A stretch of 64,000 nt of DNA from Dipteris shenzhenensis (taxonomy: Eukaryota; Polypodiophyta; Polypodiopsida; Gleicheniales): the NCBI GenBank assembly GCA_047967505.1, contig CM106539.1. The stretch is one strand, 5' to 3'. Below, piece after piece: positions 32,942-44,779 of the stretch (positions are counted from its first letter, which is position 1; every line of letters starts with the position of its first letter). Position numbers and translations under genes: made by a program. Under the pieces are notes generated by a model, which saw nothing but the letters and a program-made list of their open reading frames with translations, made no database searches and was not told where the DNA came from.

Positions 32942-35900
32942 TTACATCAACAGCTTCAGAGCCAAGTCTAGCGTGCCAAACAAGTCTATCTCCAACCCTA
33001 TATCGAGTTGATCTCCTATATCATCGTTGTACTCTGGCATCGTACGTTCACCTAAAACTTGATCATCTTCTTCAATAATGTCGGGTGATTCTTGATGATC
33101 GTCATCTTCTTCCTTAATATCGTGATCTCCATCTTCCTCCCGTATGATGTCATTATGCATATCTTCCTCGGCTCATATTGTGATCTTCATCTTCTTTGCT
33201 AGGTCCATCTGGGTCAATTGGATCCAGCATTGGTAGTGGCACATCCATATCCACACCTCTATCTTCAAAAATTTGTTTACTTCGTGGTGCAACTTGGATC
33301 ACGTACCACCATCTTGGATCAGAATGATTCGGATGAAAAACCACCTATATTGAAGATGGGTGCCAAATGCCATCAATTATATGAAATTATGCTTAAGTAC
33401 ATGTACCAATTGATCCTTAAAAGTGAAAGCTTTGATTAATTAAATCATTAGTATGCACCTACTCACAATGCTCGGGAAGAACAAAAGTATCACTTTCATT
33501 GGTCCAAAGTTTGGTGGAGTCTATTGCAAAGAAACCACTACTATCTTTCCTCACTATTGCATGGGGACTATTGTAAATAGTTCTAAACCATTTTACATCA
33601 AGAATGAAAATACTAAATCATCTAAAATCAATTTCATAGATTTCGCGTATGGTCCCATAATAATCCAACTGCGAGGAGAGAAGATTGGTATCTAAAGCAC
33701 TTGCTCGGTTATCTTGTGTGAAGTTAGCCATGACTCCACAATCATACGTGACTCTCTTTGAATCGATGCGTTCCACATGAAAATGTCGTCCATATGACCA
33801 TAAGGCACTGTACTTTTTGTACTGCAAAAGAGCATCATTAAAACAATGAGGATGCATCTATTTTATATTGTATATTGCCAGAAATAATTACTTAATTATG
33901 TCAAGAGTTAAGAAACTTACATTCATCATACATCCAGATGATAACTCTCACTCACGCTTCTTTATTGTCTGTCCATCACGTTCAGCTTTACATAGAGCCA
34001 CTTTTAGCAAATCAAGTGACATGTGAGTGGGGAGAAGGGCAAGATCCCATGGATATGGTTGCGATCTCCTGTACATTACTTTGAATCTCCTCCTGCATTT
34101 ATTCTGTCTACTTTGGCCACTTCATATCTCTCAATCCACTTCTGCATCTCCTTGCTATTGAGGATATAGAACTTATTGAATTTCTCCATTTGCTCTTCGC
34201 TCATCTTTCTTTCAATTCCTTTTCCTTGGGAAACCTCACCAATGATTCGATCATCATCCTTATTATGCCAAGTCTGTGGCATATCGAGATCCATGGATGC
34301 AAGAAACTCCGTGATTTTTACTAATGACTCTTGCACAAGCCATCCCTTTGCCATGCTTGCTTTCAGTCTTGCTCTCTACCTTACAAATCCCTTCAAAGTT
34401 TTTGTAGACTACTTAAGAAATAAAATCCACCGACTATGAATGGTACCTGCGATGGCCACCTCATCAACTATGTGCACAAGCAAGTGCACCTGAGTTGTCA
34501 TAATGCTTGAGGGAAAGTGCTTCTTAAGCAAGCATACAGCTTCGATGAAGTCCACCCTAGCCCCTCAATGCTCAATATGGAGATCTCTTTTTGAGATATC
34601 CACCTATTTCACGTGCCCATGTAAGATATATTCATAATCAGTCTACAGATTATTCAACTTAAATTGAAGAAAATGCAATGAATGCGAGTTGATATAGTAA
34701 GCGTACCTTACAATACCACTGATCTTGAATGCAGCATTTCTAACATCTTCTTGTAAGCACCCTTTCACTGTAATTGGGAGAATGAACTATCCAAGCAACA
34801 AAGAAGTCATGTCAATAATATAACATAATCATAATTACACTAGCGCATCACGATTATCGGTAGACTAATCCTAGCTACAGCTTAGAATACCTATAAGAAC
34901 TTGTGCCAATCATGGGACTTGAGCCCATTAAGCTTATTTTCCTTTGAAAATGCTCCTTTCAGCAACGCATGTACCCTATTGGTGTTCGAAAAGAGGCAAT
35001 GTCCACCTTAACCACTGCCTCCTCTCTCTTGGAGAGGATCTATGTTGTTTTTGGGAGGACAACTTTACGAACATGCACTTGGGACCACAAACGGGGCATC
35101 CTATTCATAGCACGCAAGTCTTCTCACACTCGTCTCCAATCTTTGGAACCAACCAAGTGTGCCCAAATAGTAAACCCTACATTCTCGAAGATATGCATGG
35201 GATCCAAGAGATGATTGATTTGTAATTGACCCCAATAAGGAAGCTCATGAAATATGGATAGCCTCTTCATACCAAGAGGAGGCTCCTCTCCATTCCCCCT
35301 CCAAGCTTGAATCTAGTTACTTGCCTTTAAATATGGTGGTGGTGGATCAAGCTGGCCTCCACGATAAAAGCATTATCATATATTATACATGTAAAGACAC
35401 AACTATGTACTTGCACACTCTCCATATCTTGGGTAGTCATGCATGGTCCACATCAAGATTCCCCTGACCAAAATGTCATTGGTATGTTTAGGAGCTCTGG
35501 AAATATCAAAGACCCAGACTCCTCTCCATAAGATCTGTAACTCCTCTATCAAAAGTGCCATTTACATGTCCATATTTTTTGCCTTGTACTTCCCTGGCAC
35601 AAGCAATGCAAGCATGAGGTGTCCCTTCTTTATTGTTAGCCATGTTGGGATATTGTAATTCACTAAGACTATGGGCCATGTCGACCAACAAGCATAACCC
35701 AAAAGGGTTCACGCCGTCCATGGCAAGCCCAAGATGTAAGTTGTGTGGCTTCCTCACAAAGTCTGGCCATTGATTGTCTATTTGCTTCCAAGTTGCACAA
35801 TCTACGAGAATCCTCAATGTGTCATCAGTGGACCGATGTGTAGCATGCCGTCATCAACTCCGCTATGGATTTGCATCAGAACATGTGATGTATTCTAGCT

Positions 35901-36886
35901 ATGATGGGAAAGTGTCTCAAGACCTTTACCGAGATCTGCTCACCTTGCAAGTCATCTCTATATCATTGTTCCTCACACTCCGGACAACTAGCCAAATCTC
36001 CACGCTCACGACAACAAAAGAGAATACAATCATTACGAAAAGCATGGATGGAATCATAATCCATACCCACCATTGTCAGCGTCTTCTTTTCTTGATCTCT
36101 TGATACGGGCATGGTATCTGGTGCAGGCAACATCTTCTGGAGCAACCTATTGTAATTCAATCATACATAGGCTTCAAATAATGAGAAACTATGATGATTC
36201 TCAAAACAAACAATATCCAAATAATGAGATAAATTAATGCGGGAGATAACCTCATTAAGGCTGAGACACTTGTTTTCGACCACCCATACTTTGCTTGTAG
36301 ATTTAAGATTGAGAGACAAGCTCATAGTTTTGACATCCTAGCACCCTCGTACAATTGTGTTGATTGCAACTCTTGCATATTGGCCTTAGGCTCGGACATC
36401 ACATGTACATGTGATGTAGTGCCCCTAAAAATAGAATCCATAATGTCCACCATACCCTTGTCATCATTTGACACATCTGGGAGACCATCCTCTTGCTCAA
36501 AGTGTGAAGGTATACGCACACCCTCGCCACTCTCATCCTATCTCAAGCTTTTGTGTAAATATACGATCTTGTCTCAAGGTTTCGTGTCGTGTTTGTCACG
36601 AACTCAAATAGCATTGACTTACCAACGATGATCCATCACCACGTGCACTACCAACGGTGGGTACTGGTGTGGGCTCCTCCCCATACATCCGCAAGTGGTG
36701 CATGACAATATGGCATTGATGTTGTACTTCGCGCTTGTAATGAGTGCAATGATAATACAACCTCTTTGTAAGCCACTCTATGATTTTGGGCGTTAGTGCA
36801 TCATCTGACGACCTTCCACTCATCCCTTCCATCTGCACACCTCCAAATTCACAACACAAAATGCAAGGAAATCCATTAAGATCCAA
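32942..36886 (-). pseudogene. TNP2-like CACTA transposase, decayed
   Basis: Minus-strand fragments follow the order of TNP2-type transposases. 36886-36596 is the N-terminal region. 36519-36322 has the SEPKANMQELQS...LYEGARMSKL region. 36160-35963 has KKTLTMVGMDYDSIHAFRND followed by a Cys pair (CPEC). 35817-35506 has NLHLGLAMDGVNPFGL. 34354-34076 has NKFYILNSKEMQKWIERYE. 33857-33618 has the DUF4216-like VTYDCGVMANF and DYYGTIREIYEIDF. 33344-33153 has DPRWWYVIQVAPRSKQIFED. Frameshifts and stops separate the pieces, though some gaps may be introns. TNP2 normally binds the element ends and cuts and joins DNA. Confidence 0.8.
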
Positions 36887-36929
36887 AAAATAGCCACCGA
36901 TGAGCTCCTTCCTTCTCTCCTTAGATTAA

Positions 36930-37060
36930 GTGCCATGAACCGTCGCTATATAGTGATGTTATGCTCTGTTCCATTGCTATATAGTGACACTTTTAGGATA
37001 TAAGTGTCGCTATATAGCGACTTACCAATGTCGCTATTTAGTGACACTGGGGGCAAAAAC
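36930..37060. repeat. Central copy of the CACTA subterminal motif cluster
   Basis: Several copies of GTCGCTATATAGTGA/CGCTATATAGCGAC-type motifs lie between the leftward transposase and the rightward frames. The same motifs mark the two ends of the element, where transposase would bind. A role as a two-way promoter is inference. Confidence 0.6.
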
Positions 37061-37859
37061 TCAAAACCCCGCACGACGCCATCTTTTACAACTCTATTGC
37101 AAGAAAAGCAAAAATCTCTCCTCCAACCTTCTATTCAACGACCTCGCTTTCCTCCAACCTCTTCCCCACACTCCTCATCCTTACCTAGCCCCTCTCCCAA
37201 CACTTGTGCTCCCTCTCCACCCTTCTCCCTCTCTGCTCGTGTGAAAGGAAGTTTTTCAAGAAGGTGTCTCTTTAAGCAATGTAGGTTCATTATTGTGAGA
37301 TTTCATTTTGTAAGTGTTGAAGCATGTTTCTCCTTGCATTACTAATCCTATGTGCTAATTTTCATGCTTGATTTTCAGAGTTGAAGGACAAAAACAAGAT
37401 TTGGTGAAAGAAAGAAGACCCACCTCTTCTCTTTTTGGTATTTCTCTTCCTCCTCTTTCCCTTCCTTTCGTGCTTTCTCCTTGTTTGTAGGCTTATGCTT
37501 GTCCCCTCAATCCAATCCCTTTGGAAAGTGCTTCTCTAAACTCCTCCTTTCTCTAACTAGTTATATGAAAAATGCTATGTTTCCTCTCTTTTGTAGGGCT
37601 AGTCCACGACACACTGAGTGGGATTTTTTCAGGTAAGAAAGCGCTTCCTCTCTTTCTCTATTTTTATTTTCGTGATTTGCGTTGGTGTGTAGCTAGTTCT
37701 TTAAGTGCTAGCTGCAGTGATCAGTGTAGGTACCCTCTCTTCCCCTCTCTTCTCTTATTTCCTCTTCTTCACCTCTTTCCCTCTTTTCCTCCCTCTTTCC
37801 CCCCTCTTTCCCTCCCTCTATTATTTCCTCTTCTTCCTCCCCTCTCTTTTCCTCTCTTT

Positions 37860-39315
37860 TGTGTATGCTTATGCATGGGCTCATAAGCATATGCTTATGC
37901 TTATGCATGAGCATATGCTCATATGCTTATGCTTGTGCATGAGCATATGCTCATATGCTCATGCATAAGCATAAGAATATGCTTTCCCTCTTCCTCTCTT
38001 TTCCTTCTACTCTTTCATCCTCTCTTCTCTCTTTTCTCCTCTCTTTTCTTCTTTTCCCCCCTCTTTTTTCCTCTCTCTTCCTCTCTTTCATCCTCTTTCT
38101 TCTCTTCTTTCCCCCTCTCTTTTTTATTCTCTCTTCTTTCAATTGCTTCCTTCTCTTCTTTCCCTTTTCATCTCTTTTTCTCTCTTTTCATAAGCATATG
38201 CATTTGTCTATGCTTATGCATGAGCATATGCTCATATGCTCATGCATAAGCATACGCATATGCTTCCTCTATTTTTCTTCTTTTCCCCTCTCTTTTTTCC
38301 TCTCTTTTCTTGTTTTCCCCTCTCTCTTTTCCTTCTCTTTTTCCCTCTTCCTTCCTCCTTTTTCCCTCTCTTTTCCTTGCTCTTTCATCCTCTTTTCTCT
38401 TTTTTCATAAGCATGCTCATATGCTCTTATTTACATATGCTTTCTCTCTTTTTTTTCTTTTCCCCTCTCTTTTTTCCTCTCTTTTCTTCTTTTCCCCTCT
38501 CTCTTTTCCTTTTGTTTTCCCCTCTTCCTTCTCTTCCCTCTCTTTTTCCCTCTCTTTCATCGTCTCTTCTCTCTTTTCATAAGCATATGCTAAAGTAGAT
38601 GCTTATGCTTATGCATGAGCATATGCTCATATGCTCATGCATAAGCATATGCATATGCTTTCTCTCTTTTCCCCGTCTCTTTTTCCCTCTCTTTTTTTCT
38701 TTTCCCCTCTCTTTTTACCACTATTTTCTTATTTTCTCCTCTCTTTTCTCCTCCTTTTCCCTATTCCTTTTCTTCTTTCCCCCTCTCTTTCATTTTCTTT
38801 TCTATCTTTTCATAAGCATATGCTAAAGTAGATGCTTATGCTTATGCATGAGCATATGCTCATATGCTCATGCATAAGCATAAGCATATGCTTTCTCTCT
38901 TTTCCCCCTCTCTTTTCCCTCTCTTTTTTCCTCTCTTTTCTTCTTTTCCTCTCCCTCTTTCCTTCTCTTTCCCCCTCTTTCTTCTCTTTTTTTCCTCTCT
39001 CGTTCATCCTCTTTTTTCTCTCTTTTCATAAGCATATGCTTAAGTAGATCCTTATGCTTATGCATGAGCATATGCTCATATGCTTTCTCTCTTTTTCCCT
39101 CTCTTCTTCTTTTCCCCTCTCTTTTTCCAACTCTTTTCTTTTTTTCCCTCTCTTTTCTCCTTCTCTTTTCCCCTCTTCCTTCTCTTTCTTTTCCCTCTCT
39201 TTTCCCCTCTCTTTCATTTTCTTTTCTCTCTTTTCATAAGCATATGCTAAATTAGATACTTATGCTTATGCATGACCATATGCTCATATGCTCATGCATA
39301 AGCATAAGCATATGA
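37860..39315. repeat. Satellite array of palindromes (about 7 units, ~200-230 bp)
   Basis: Each unit has a ~50-bp palindrome built from ATGCTTATGCATGAGCATAT and its reverse complement, followed by ~150 bp of CTCTCTTTTCCC-type pyrimidine tract. Palindromes lie near 37866-37982, 38190-38262, 38405 (partial), 38590-38660, 38815-38892, 39030-39085 and 39237-39315. Apparent ORFs with MLMHEHMLICSCISI-type repeats are artefacts of this array. The array is inside the CACTA element. Confidence 0.9.
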
Positions 39316-39470
39316 TTTCTCTCTTTTTCCCTCTCTTGTCTTCTTTTTCCCTCTCCTTTTTCCACTCTTTTCTTCTTTTCCCCTCTCTTTTCTCTCTTTT
39401 CTCCTTAACCGTATTTGGTTCTTTTTTCTTTTGCTCCTTAGCCGTATTTGGCTCTTTTTTTTTCAAACAG

Positions 39471-39922
39471 ATGCTAAATGGAACAACCACGTCCTCACCC
39501 ACGATTGTCCTCCCAAAACCCCGACCCGGTTCCCACGTTGGGGTGATTCGAGACATCTCTTCTTTGCTAGCTCATGTAAAAGAGAAGATTGCGCACGATA
39601 ATAACTGGGTGAAGTACAACATCCAAGTGCATTCGCTTGGGTGGGGTCCAAGCCGAAGGTGCATGGAGTAGGGGCGACTGAGGAATGCACAACACAACCT
39701 ATGGGATATCCATAGGTTTTGGAGAGATTGCCACGACCACTGGAGCACCAAAGATCAATGTATAAAGGACATAATGGGTTGTGTGGAGGCTTTGATGGAG
39801 AGTCAATACGTAATCCCTAAAGAGGATGACCTCATATTAGAAGAAGTGGAGGATGAGGTCCGGAGTGACCCACCAAGCGGCTCGGAGGAGGAAAGTACCT
39901 CACACAGTAATGCAAAGCAATA
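39471..39922 (+). pseudogene. Rightward CACTA ORF fragment A
   Basis: Plus-strand coding-like sequence: MLNGTTTSSPTIVLPKPRPG, then WVKYNIQVHSLGWGPSRRCM. After one stop (39669) it continues with HNLWDIHRFWRDCHDHWS and an acidic end LILEEVEDEVRSDPPSGSEE. It may be an exon of the second, TNP1-like gene that many CACTA elements carry. I cannot assign a family. Confidence 0.35.
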
Positions 39923-40346
39923 GACCTCCTCCACTATTTTGGCATTTTTGGAGAATGTCTCTTTTGGAGACAAATTTTGCTTAAGCATACTTTTGGAGAC
40001 ATATTTTGCACTCTCTTTTTGTACATGACAACTCTTGTTTAATAATAGTATTTTTGGCGATTTTTTTTATATATGAAAACCTTCTTGGATTCCACTTGTC
40101 TTTCATAAATATTTGTCCTTTCAAAACTGGCTTTTCATAACTGTCTTAAGTAAATAATTGTCCTTTTTGCGTTGATGTCATTTCATAATTTTCTTAAGTG
40201 ATTAATTGTCTTTTCATAATTTCTTGAGTTTGAATTTCATAATTGTCTTAAGTAATTAATTGTCTTTCTACATCTTACCTGCTCTTGAGTTTGTTTTTGT
40301 TTTCATGTTTGTGTGTGCATTTCTCCAATGCCCCCAAATTAGACAT

Positions 40347-41128
40347 GAGATCACGTCGTACATCCGATGAGTACGAAAATTCTCATAAGAGGAGACATCA
40401 TGATCTCTACTCTCTGGAGGACTTTGATTCCACTTAGCCAACTCCTCAGGGGCCTACCCTTGTGACTACCCCTGGCCCGACTTCTCTTAGGCCTGGCACT
40501 GTGACTACCCCTTGGGGAACTCCTTTGCTAGCATCCCATGGCTTCACCAGGAGTTCCGACGAGTGTGTCACATAGATGAGCGATGTGGAGGCAACACAAT
40601 TCCTCTCTGCTATCCCCAAGGACCTAAGCTATTCCCTCTCCTACACTGACGGTTGGACCTACTTGATAGCCATCCCCTCTAGCTTTTTCAACCGAGGGGT
40701 CATCACCTGGACATACCCATCGTAAGTGAAGGAAGAGTAGGAAGGGTCGAGGCTACTGTGTTGACTCGGGAGATGTAGATGAGTTAGCACACTCACATCC
40801 CTATAGGTCTCCACTTGGTCATGAGACCTAGTACTAGTCATGTCCCTTGCCCTCTCCCACTCCCTCTGCTACTCCTTGCTTCATAAGCGCTTGTAGTAAC
40901 ACCCCTCGCTCTAGCTCTGCCACTCCCATGACTCCTCCTTTCTCACTCGAGGACTTGTACTATCAAATCACTAGGGGTGGAGAGATAATAGAAAATAAAA
41001 AGGGCTCAGAAGTGCTGGCCACCATGAGGCAGTTCATGAGCCACCACTTTAAGAGCGGCATAGCTACTGACTGGAGGTACCAGGATGACGAAAAGAAGAA
41101 GGCAATCATCGATGAATTGAAAAGATAA
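40347..41128 (+). pseudogene. Rightward CACTA ORF fragment B (possible TNP1-type accessory)
   Basis: 40347 onward reads MRSRRTSDEYENSHKRRHHD with a stop at 40437, followed by Pro/Thr-rich sequence. 40847-41128 is open for 93 codons: a Ser/Thr/Pro-rich start, then FSLEDLYYQITRGGEIIENK and MRQFMSHHFKSGIATDWRYQ, ending Lys/Glu-rich. The position near the right end fits a DNA-binding accessory protein, but this is inference. Confidence 0.35.
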
Positions 41129-41456
41129 TACCCTAATCCCTAAGAAAGAAACATTAGTGGGGAAAAACAGGGCTTGCTGTGGCCTTGTTTAGCCCCACTA
41201 ATGTTTTTTTAAAGTTCTATTAAGGGTTGCTATATAGCGATGCTTTACTAGTGTCACTATATAGTGACATTTACCAGAGTCACTATATAGCGATGTTTAT
41301 ATAGTGACATTTCTTTTCCAATGTTAATAGCGACGTAAAAACCGACCTTTGCACCCGTCAAAAAAAAACTTTTGTGTAAAAAAGGTCGGTATTTCTATCG
41401 AAAAATGGCGTGTGCCTTATAGTGTCTCAAGAAGAGAAAGAAGAAGAGGAGTCTTG

Positions 41457-42790
41457 ATTCATGTCCATTACCACATGAGTTTTGAGTTTTTCGATGAATT
41501 TGACATGATCATTCATACATTAGATATAAGATGTATCACATCATACATGATACATTATATATCTATTTTGTCATCATTGATCAATGCTTCATTTATGTTA
41601 GATAGACTATAGTAGAGTTAATGTTTTAATTTCATTATTTTGAAGGTTGAATCTTGATTCTTGATATAAATATGTGGGTTTAAACTTTATACTTCAAACT
41701 TTAAATTATGTGTTTCTATCATGTGGACTACGATGATAGGTTTGGGGTTAGAGTTCATACTATAGGTACTAAAATGCTATCTCTAGCCCCCCCTTCCCGC
41801 CCTCTCTCTCCTCCCCCCTTACCTTCTGTCCCTCTTTTTTGGATCAGAAAAGAATAATTTGCAAAGACAACGTACTTGACATACCTAAAGTTTTTTCATA
41901 TGACATCATATTGATATTTCATACCATATCTAATGGATGTTACCACGTATTTTAGAAGCTTTAATAACATGGGTAAGAGGAGGAGTTAAGATCTAAGGCA
42001 CAAGGAGCTTCCCAGGATAGGTAGACTATGGGTCAGGAGCTTGTTCAATGATGAGCTCTATCTAAGAATAAAGGCTTCGTTTTGCAATTCTTGGCCACCC
42101 TAGTTAAGCTATAAAAACTATTATGATCATAGGATAGCCACCAAACTCTCAATTGTCATTAGACGATGGTACAAAACTTGACAAGAAAAGCCATGACAAG
42201 TGTGAAAAGCACATTTTTTGAAATTACATGCTACCTTGGAATTGTGCTTGGAATTGTGCAGTAGTTTGGAATTCCCAAACATTCATGGCCTTTGAAAATG
42301 TTAACATCTAGGGAGGGAAAAAGACAATTAGGATTGTAGATTTGTGCAATTACCATCTTCTCCCAATTGATCAATTGCTCTTGATTCCCTTATAATGCGA
42401 TTTATTGAAATGATGACACATCTACCCATCATCACTTTAAGTTTCAAGCGAATCAAATTTGAAATACAAATAGAATTTGTGTGTCATTGATAATAAAAAG
42501 ACAAGATATAACTGAATGGATCATCATCACAAGGCTAGATTAGTCTTAATTCAAAAATTAAGAAAGCCCACATGTTGGCACTTATTGTGAACTACACTAA
42601 AAAGATACGTATTCACTAGATTAACTTAGAGTTTGTTCATTCAGGCATATGATCATTTGAAAGTTGGTATTGCCATGTGAAGTTGTATCCTTTTATTTTC
42701 AATCTTACTACCTCATGGAGAAGCCACACATCAATAGCAGAGTAGGCAACATGCCATACATAAAATGAGCATCTAGTGATTCTTACAATC
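41457..42790. other. Intergenic DNA, no gene seen
   Basis: AT-rich sequence right of the CACTA element with only short open frames and no recognisable protein, RNA gene or repeat structure. A C/T-rich patch lies at 41790-41840. Confidence 0.5.
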
Positions 42791-42795
42791 AAAAC

Positions 42796-42849
42796 AATGG
42801 CTATGTATTTTACTAATATATGTATATATTAGTAAAATACATAGCCATT
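42796..42849. repeat. Perfect 25-bp-arm hairpin with flanking direct repeats
   Basis: AATGGCTATGTATTTTACTA plus ATATA (42796-42820) is exactly the reverse complement of 42825-42849, with a 4-base loop TGTA. TTCTTACAATCAAAA-type sequence flanks both sides (~42780-42794 and ~42848-42862). Confidence 0.93.
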
Positions 42850-42876
42850 CTTACAATCAAAATATATGTATTCTCT

Positions 42877-43199
42877 TCTTTCCCCCTACCCACTACCCAA
42901 CCTCTAACCACCACTACCCACTCCCCTCGTACACGACCTTTTTCTACTCGCTCTTCTTGATAGAGCATTATGCTCTTTATCTAATGCCGTCCTACCGCTC
43001 CTGATTTATGTGCCCTTATTCTGCCTAAGAGAACTACTGAGCGCATGCTTCTTTTCTGCGTCTTTACTCACACTCAGTATCCTTTTCCTCTAATGTAGCC
43101 TTGGCTTCCTTAGCTTGAATGACACTTTTTTGATCTTCTTTCTTGCTGTGCTCCGCCGACCCTTCATGACGGTACATGGTTTGTCTTCATGACCCTTCC
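42877..43199. repeat. Dispersed direct repeat, copy 1
   Basis: Matches 43555-43865 almost base for base, from CTACCCAACTACCCAACCTC-type sequence to GGTTTGTCTTCATGACCC. It includes GCTCTTCTTGATAGAGCATT. A related segment is at ~30280. It does not start TG or end CA, so it does not look like an LTR. Confidence 0.85.
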
Positions 43200-43554
43200 T
43201 AGAGCTAAATTTGTAAGGTTAGCGCTATCCCTATTATTTTTCATTTTAATAATTCCCTACCTAATAATTTCCCCCTTTCTAGCCTAGTTTTTTAGTCCCT
43301 AAGAAACCCTTTGAATACTTTCATTTCAAACTATTTTTTCCTTTTTCCAACTCCTTTTACTTAAAAAAAAAAAAAAACTAAAACCTCCTTTTAAAATCTC
43401 TCTTAATGATTTTAATAGACCCTTCTAAAAGAAACTACCCCTACATTAAGCTTCCCATTCACATAACCAACCCCTTACCTTCCCTAACCCCCTATTCTTG
43501 CTAACTAACTATCCATGTGATCACTAACTATAATAGTAATAGACCTTTAATTTC

Positions 43555-43865
43555 CCCCTACCCAACTACCCAACCTCTAACCACCACTACCCACTCCCCT
43601 CGTACATGACCTTTTTCTACTCGCTCTTCTTGATAGAGCATTATGCTCTTTATCTAATGCCGTCCTACCACTCCCGATTTATGTGCCCTTATTCTGCCTA
43701 AGAAAACTACTGAGCGCATGCTTCTTTTCCGCGTCTTTACTCACACTCAGTATCCTTTTCCTCCAATGTAGCCTTGGCTTCCTTAGCTTGAATATCACTT
43801 TTTTGATCTTCTTTCTTGCTGCGCTCCGACCCTTCATGACTGTACATGGTTTGTCTTCATGACCC
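43555..43865. repeat. Dispersed direct repeat, copy 2
   Basis: Second copy of 42877-43199, ~676 bp downstream, with a few substitutions and a small deletion (GCTCCGACC against GCTCCGCCGACC). Confidence 0.85.
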
Positions 43866-44770
43866 TTTCTCTCTCAGGATGAGTTTTTTTGGTTTAATGG
43901 CTTACCTCTTCACGTTTCTGTAAGTTTTCTGGTGGCTTTTTCTCTTGGCTTGTAAAGGCTGTCATTCGCTTCTCTTCTCATCCACCGCGCTGTTCTCGCT
44001 AATCTCCTTACTTCGTGGTTCTCAACTTTATTGTCTCTTATCTCGCTTACCTTCTTGTTCTATGCCTATCGACACTTGCTTGGTTGCCTGAGATGTAGCA
44101 ACTTAACTCCTCTTTGGGTTTACGCTTTGCTTGACGGCCAACTCCTCCTTCTTGAGTTTCCCTCATTTTGTTTGGCAAAGATAATCTTGCTCCTTTACAT
44201 AGTATGTCGGTATGGTACTACAGCTCTTTCTCTCGAGATTGATTGCGCTTTCCCTTGTGTTCTCCTCTGCCCCTTACAGCTCTCTGCTACTATTACTTCT
44301 TTGTACGAGGCTGATCCCTAGCACTATGGCTTCCTCTTAGCTCTCTGGTTCCTTATGATTGTTGCTTGCAAAGCTGTCACCTTTTCCTTTTCTTCTTACG
44401 TAGACAAGCCTCTTATATTGCTCATCCTACACAGCTCCTTCTTGGGGCATTTTTTCCACTTCATTAAGCCATGATTTGCTTTCCTCTGTCACTTTTGTCT
44501 CGCTTTACTCTTGAACCATAGTCGTTTTTGCTTGTTTGGTGCTACTTGTACTGGACTCCACGGGAGGTTGGTACTTTAAAGTTTCATCCACCTTCTGGCT
44601 TTGTCCCTTCTTCTGGCTGTTAGCCGTGCTTTTAACTTTTGCTCTTAGTTTTTCGATAGCCAGCTAATCTACGTGCTTTCTCAATCGGCTAATCTACGTA
44701 CTCAGTCCTCACGATAGTTCTTGCAACTCTCTCTCTCAGGTACTTCGCTAAAGACCTACCATATTATTAT
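43866..44770. other. Repeat-associated sequence without an intact gene
   Basis: C/T-rich sequence continuing from the direct repeat towards the copia integrase fragment. The open frame at 44031-44321 has no recognised motif. It may be element-derived. Confidence 0.35.
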
Positions 44771-44779
44771 TAGGCTAAA

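Larger units (their letters stand above)
32651..41424. mobile_element. CACTA (En/Spm-type) DNA transposon, 8.8 kb
   Basis: The left end starts CACTACTACACATGGGCC. The right end, read inward, starts CACTATAAGGCACACGCC. Both continue into a shared CGAT-type motif, giving imperfect inverted ends of ~30 bp. The 3-bp target duplication TCT lies at 32648-32650 and 41425-41427, the expected length for CACTA elements. The short motif CGCTATATAGCGAC and variants recur near both ends (32740-32830, 41225-41310) and in the middle (36940-37050). A TNP2-like transposase relic reads leftward from the middle and other frames read rightward. Confidence 0.88.

Noticed and set aside
32651-37060. A smaller CACTA element ending at the central motif cluster
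   Set aside because: The centre lacks a CACTA/TAGTG terminus, while the outer ends share a TCT duplication, so one 8.8-kb element is the better reading.
37866-39315. CRISPR-like array of palindromic repeats with spacers
   Set aside because: The units sit inside a plant CACTA element, the spacers are one repeated pyrimidine tract rather than unique sequences, and there are no cas genes.
37572-39671. Many hydrophobic Ser/Phe/Leu open frames with MLMHEHMLICSCISI-type repeats
   Set aside because: Artefacts of the palindromic satellite and pyrimidine tracts; no start context or domain supports a protein.
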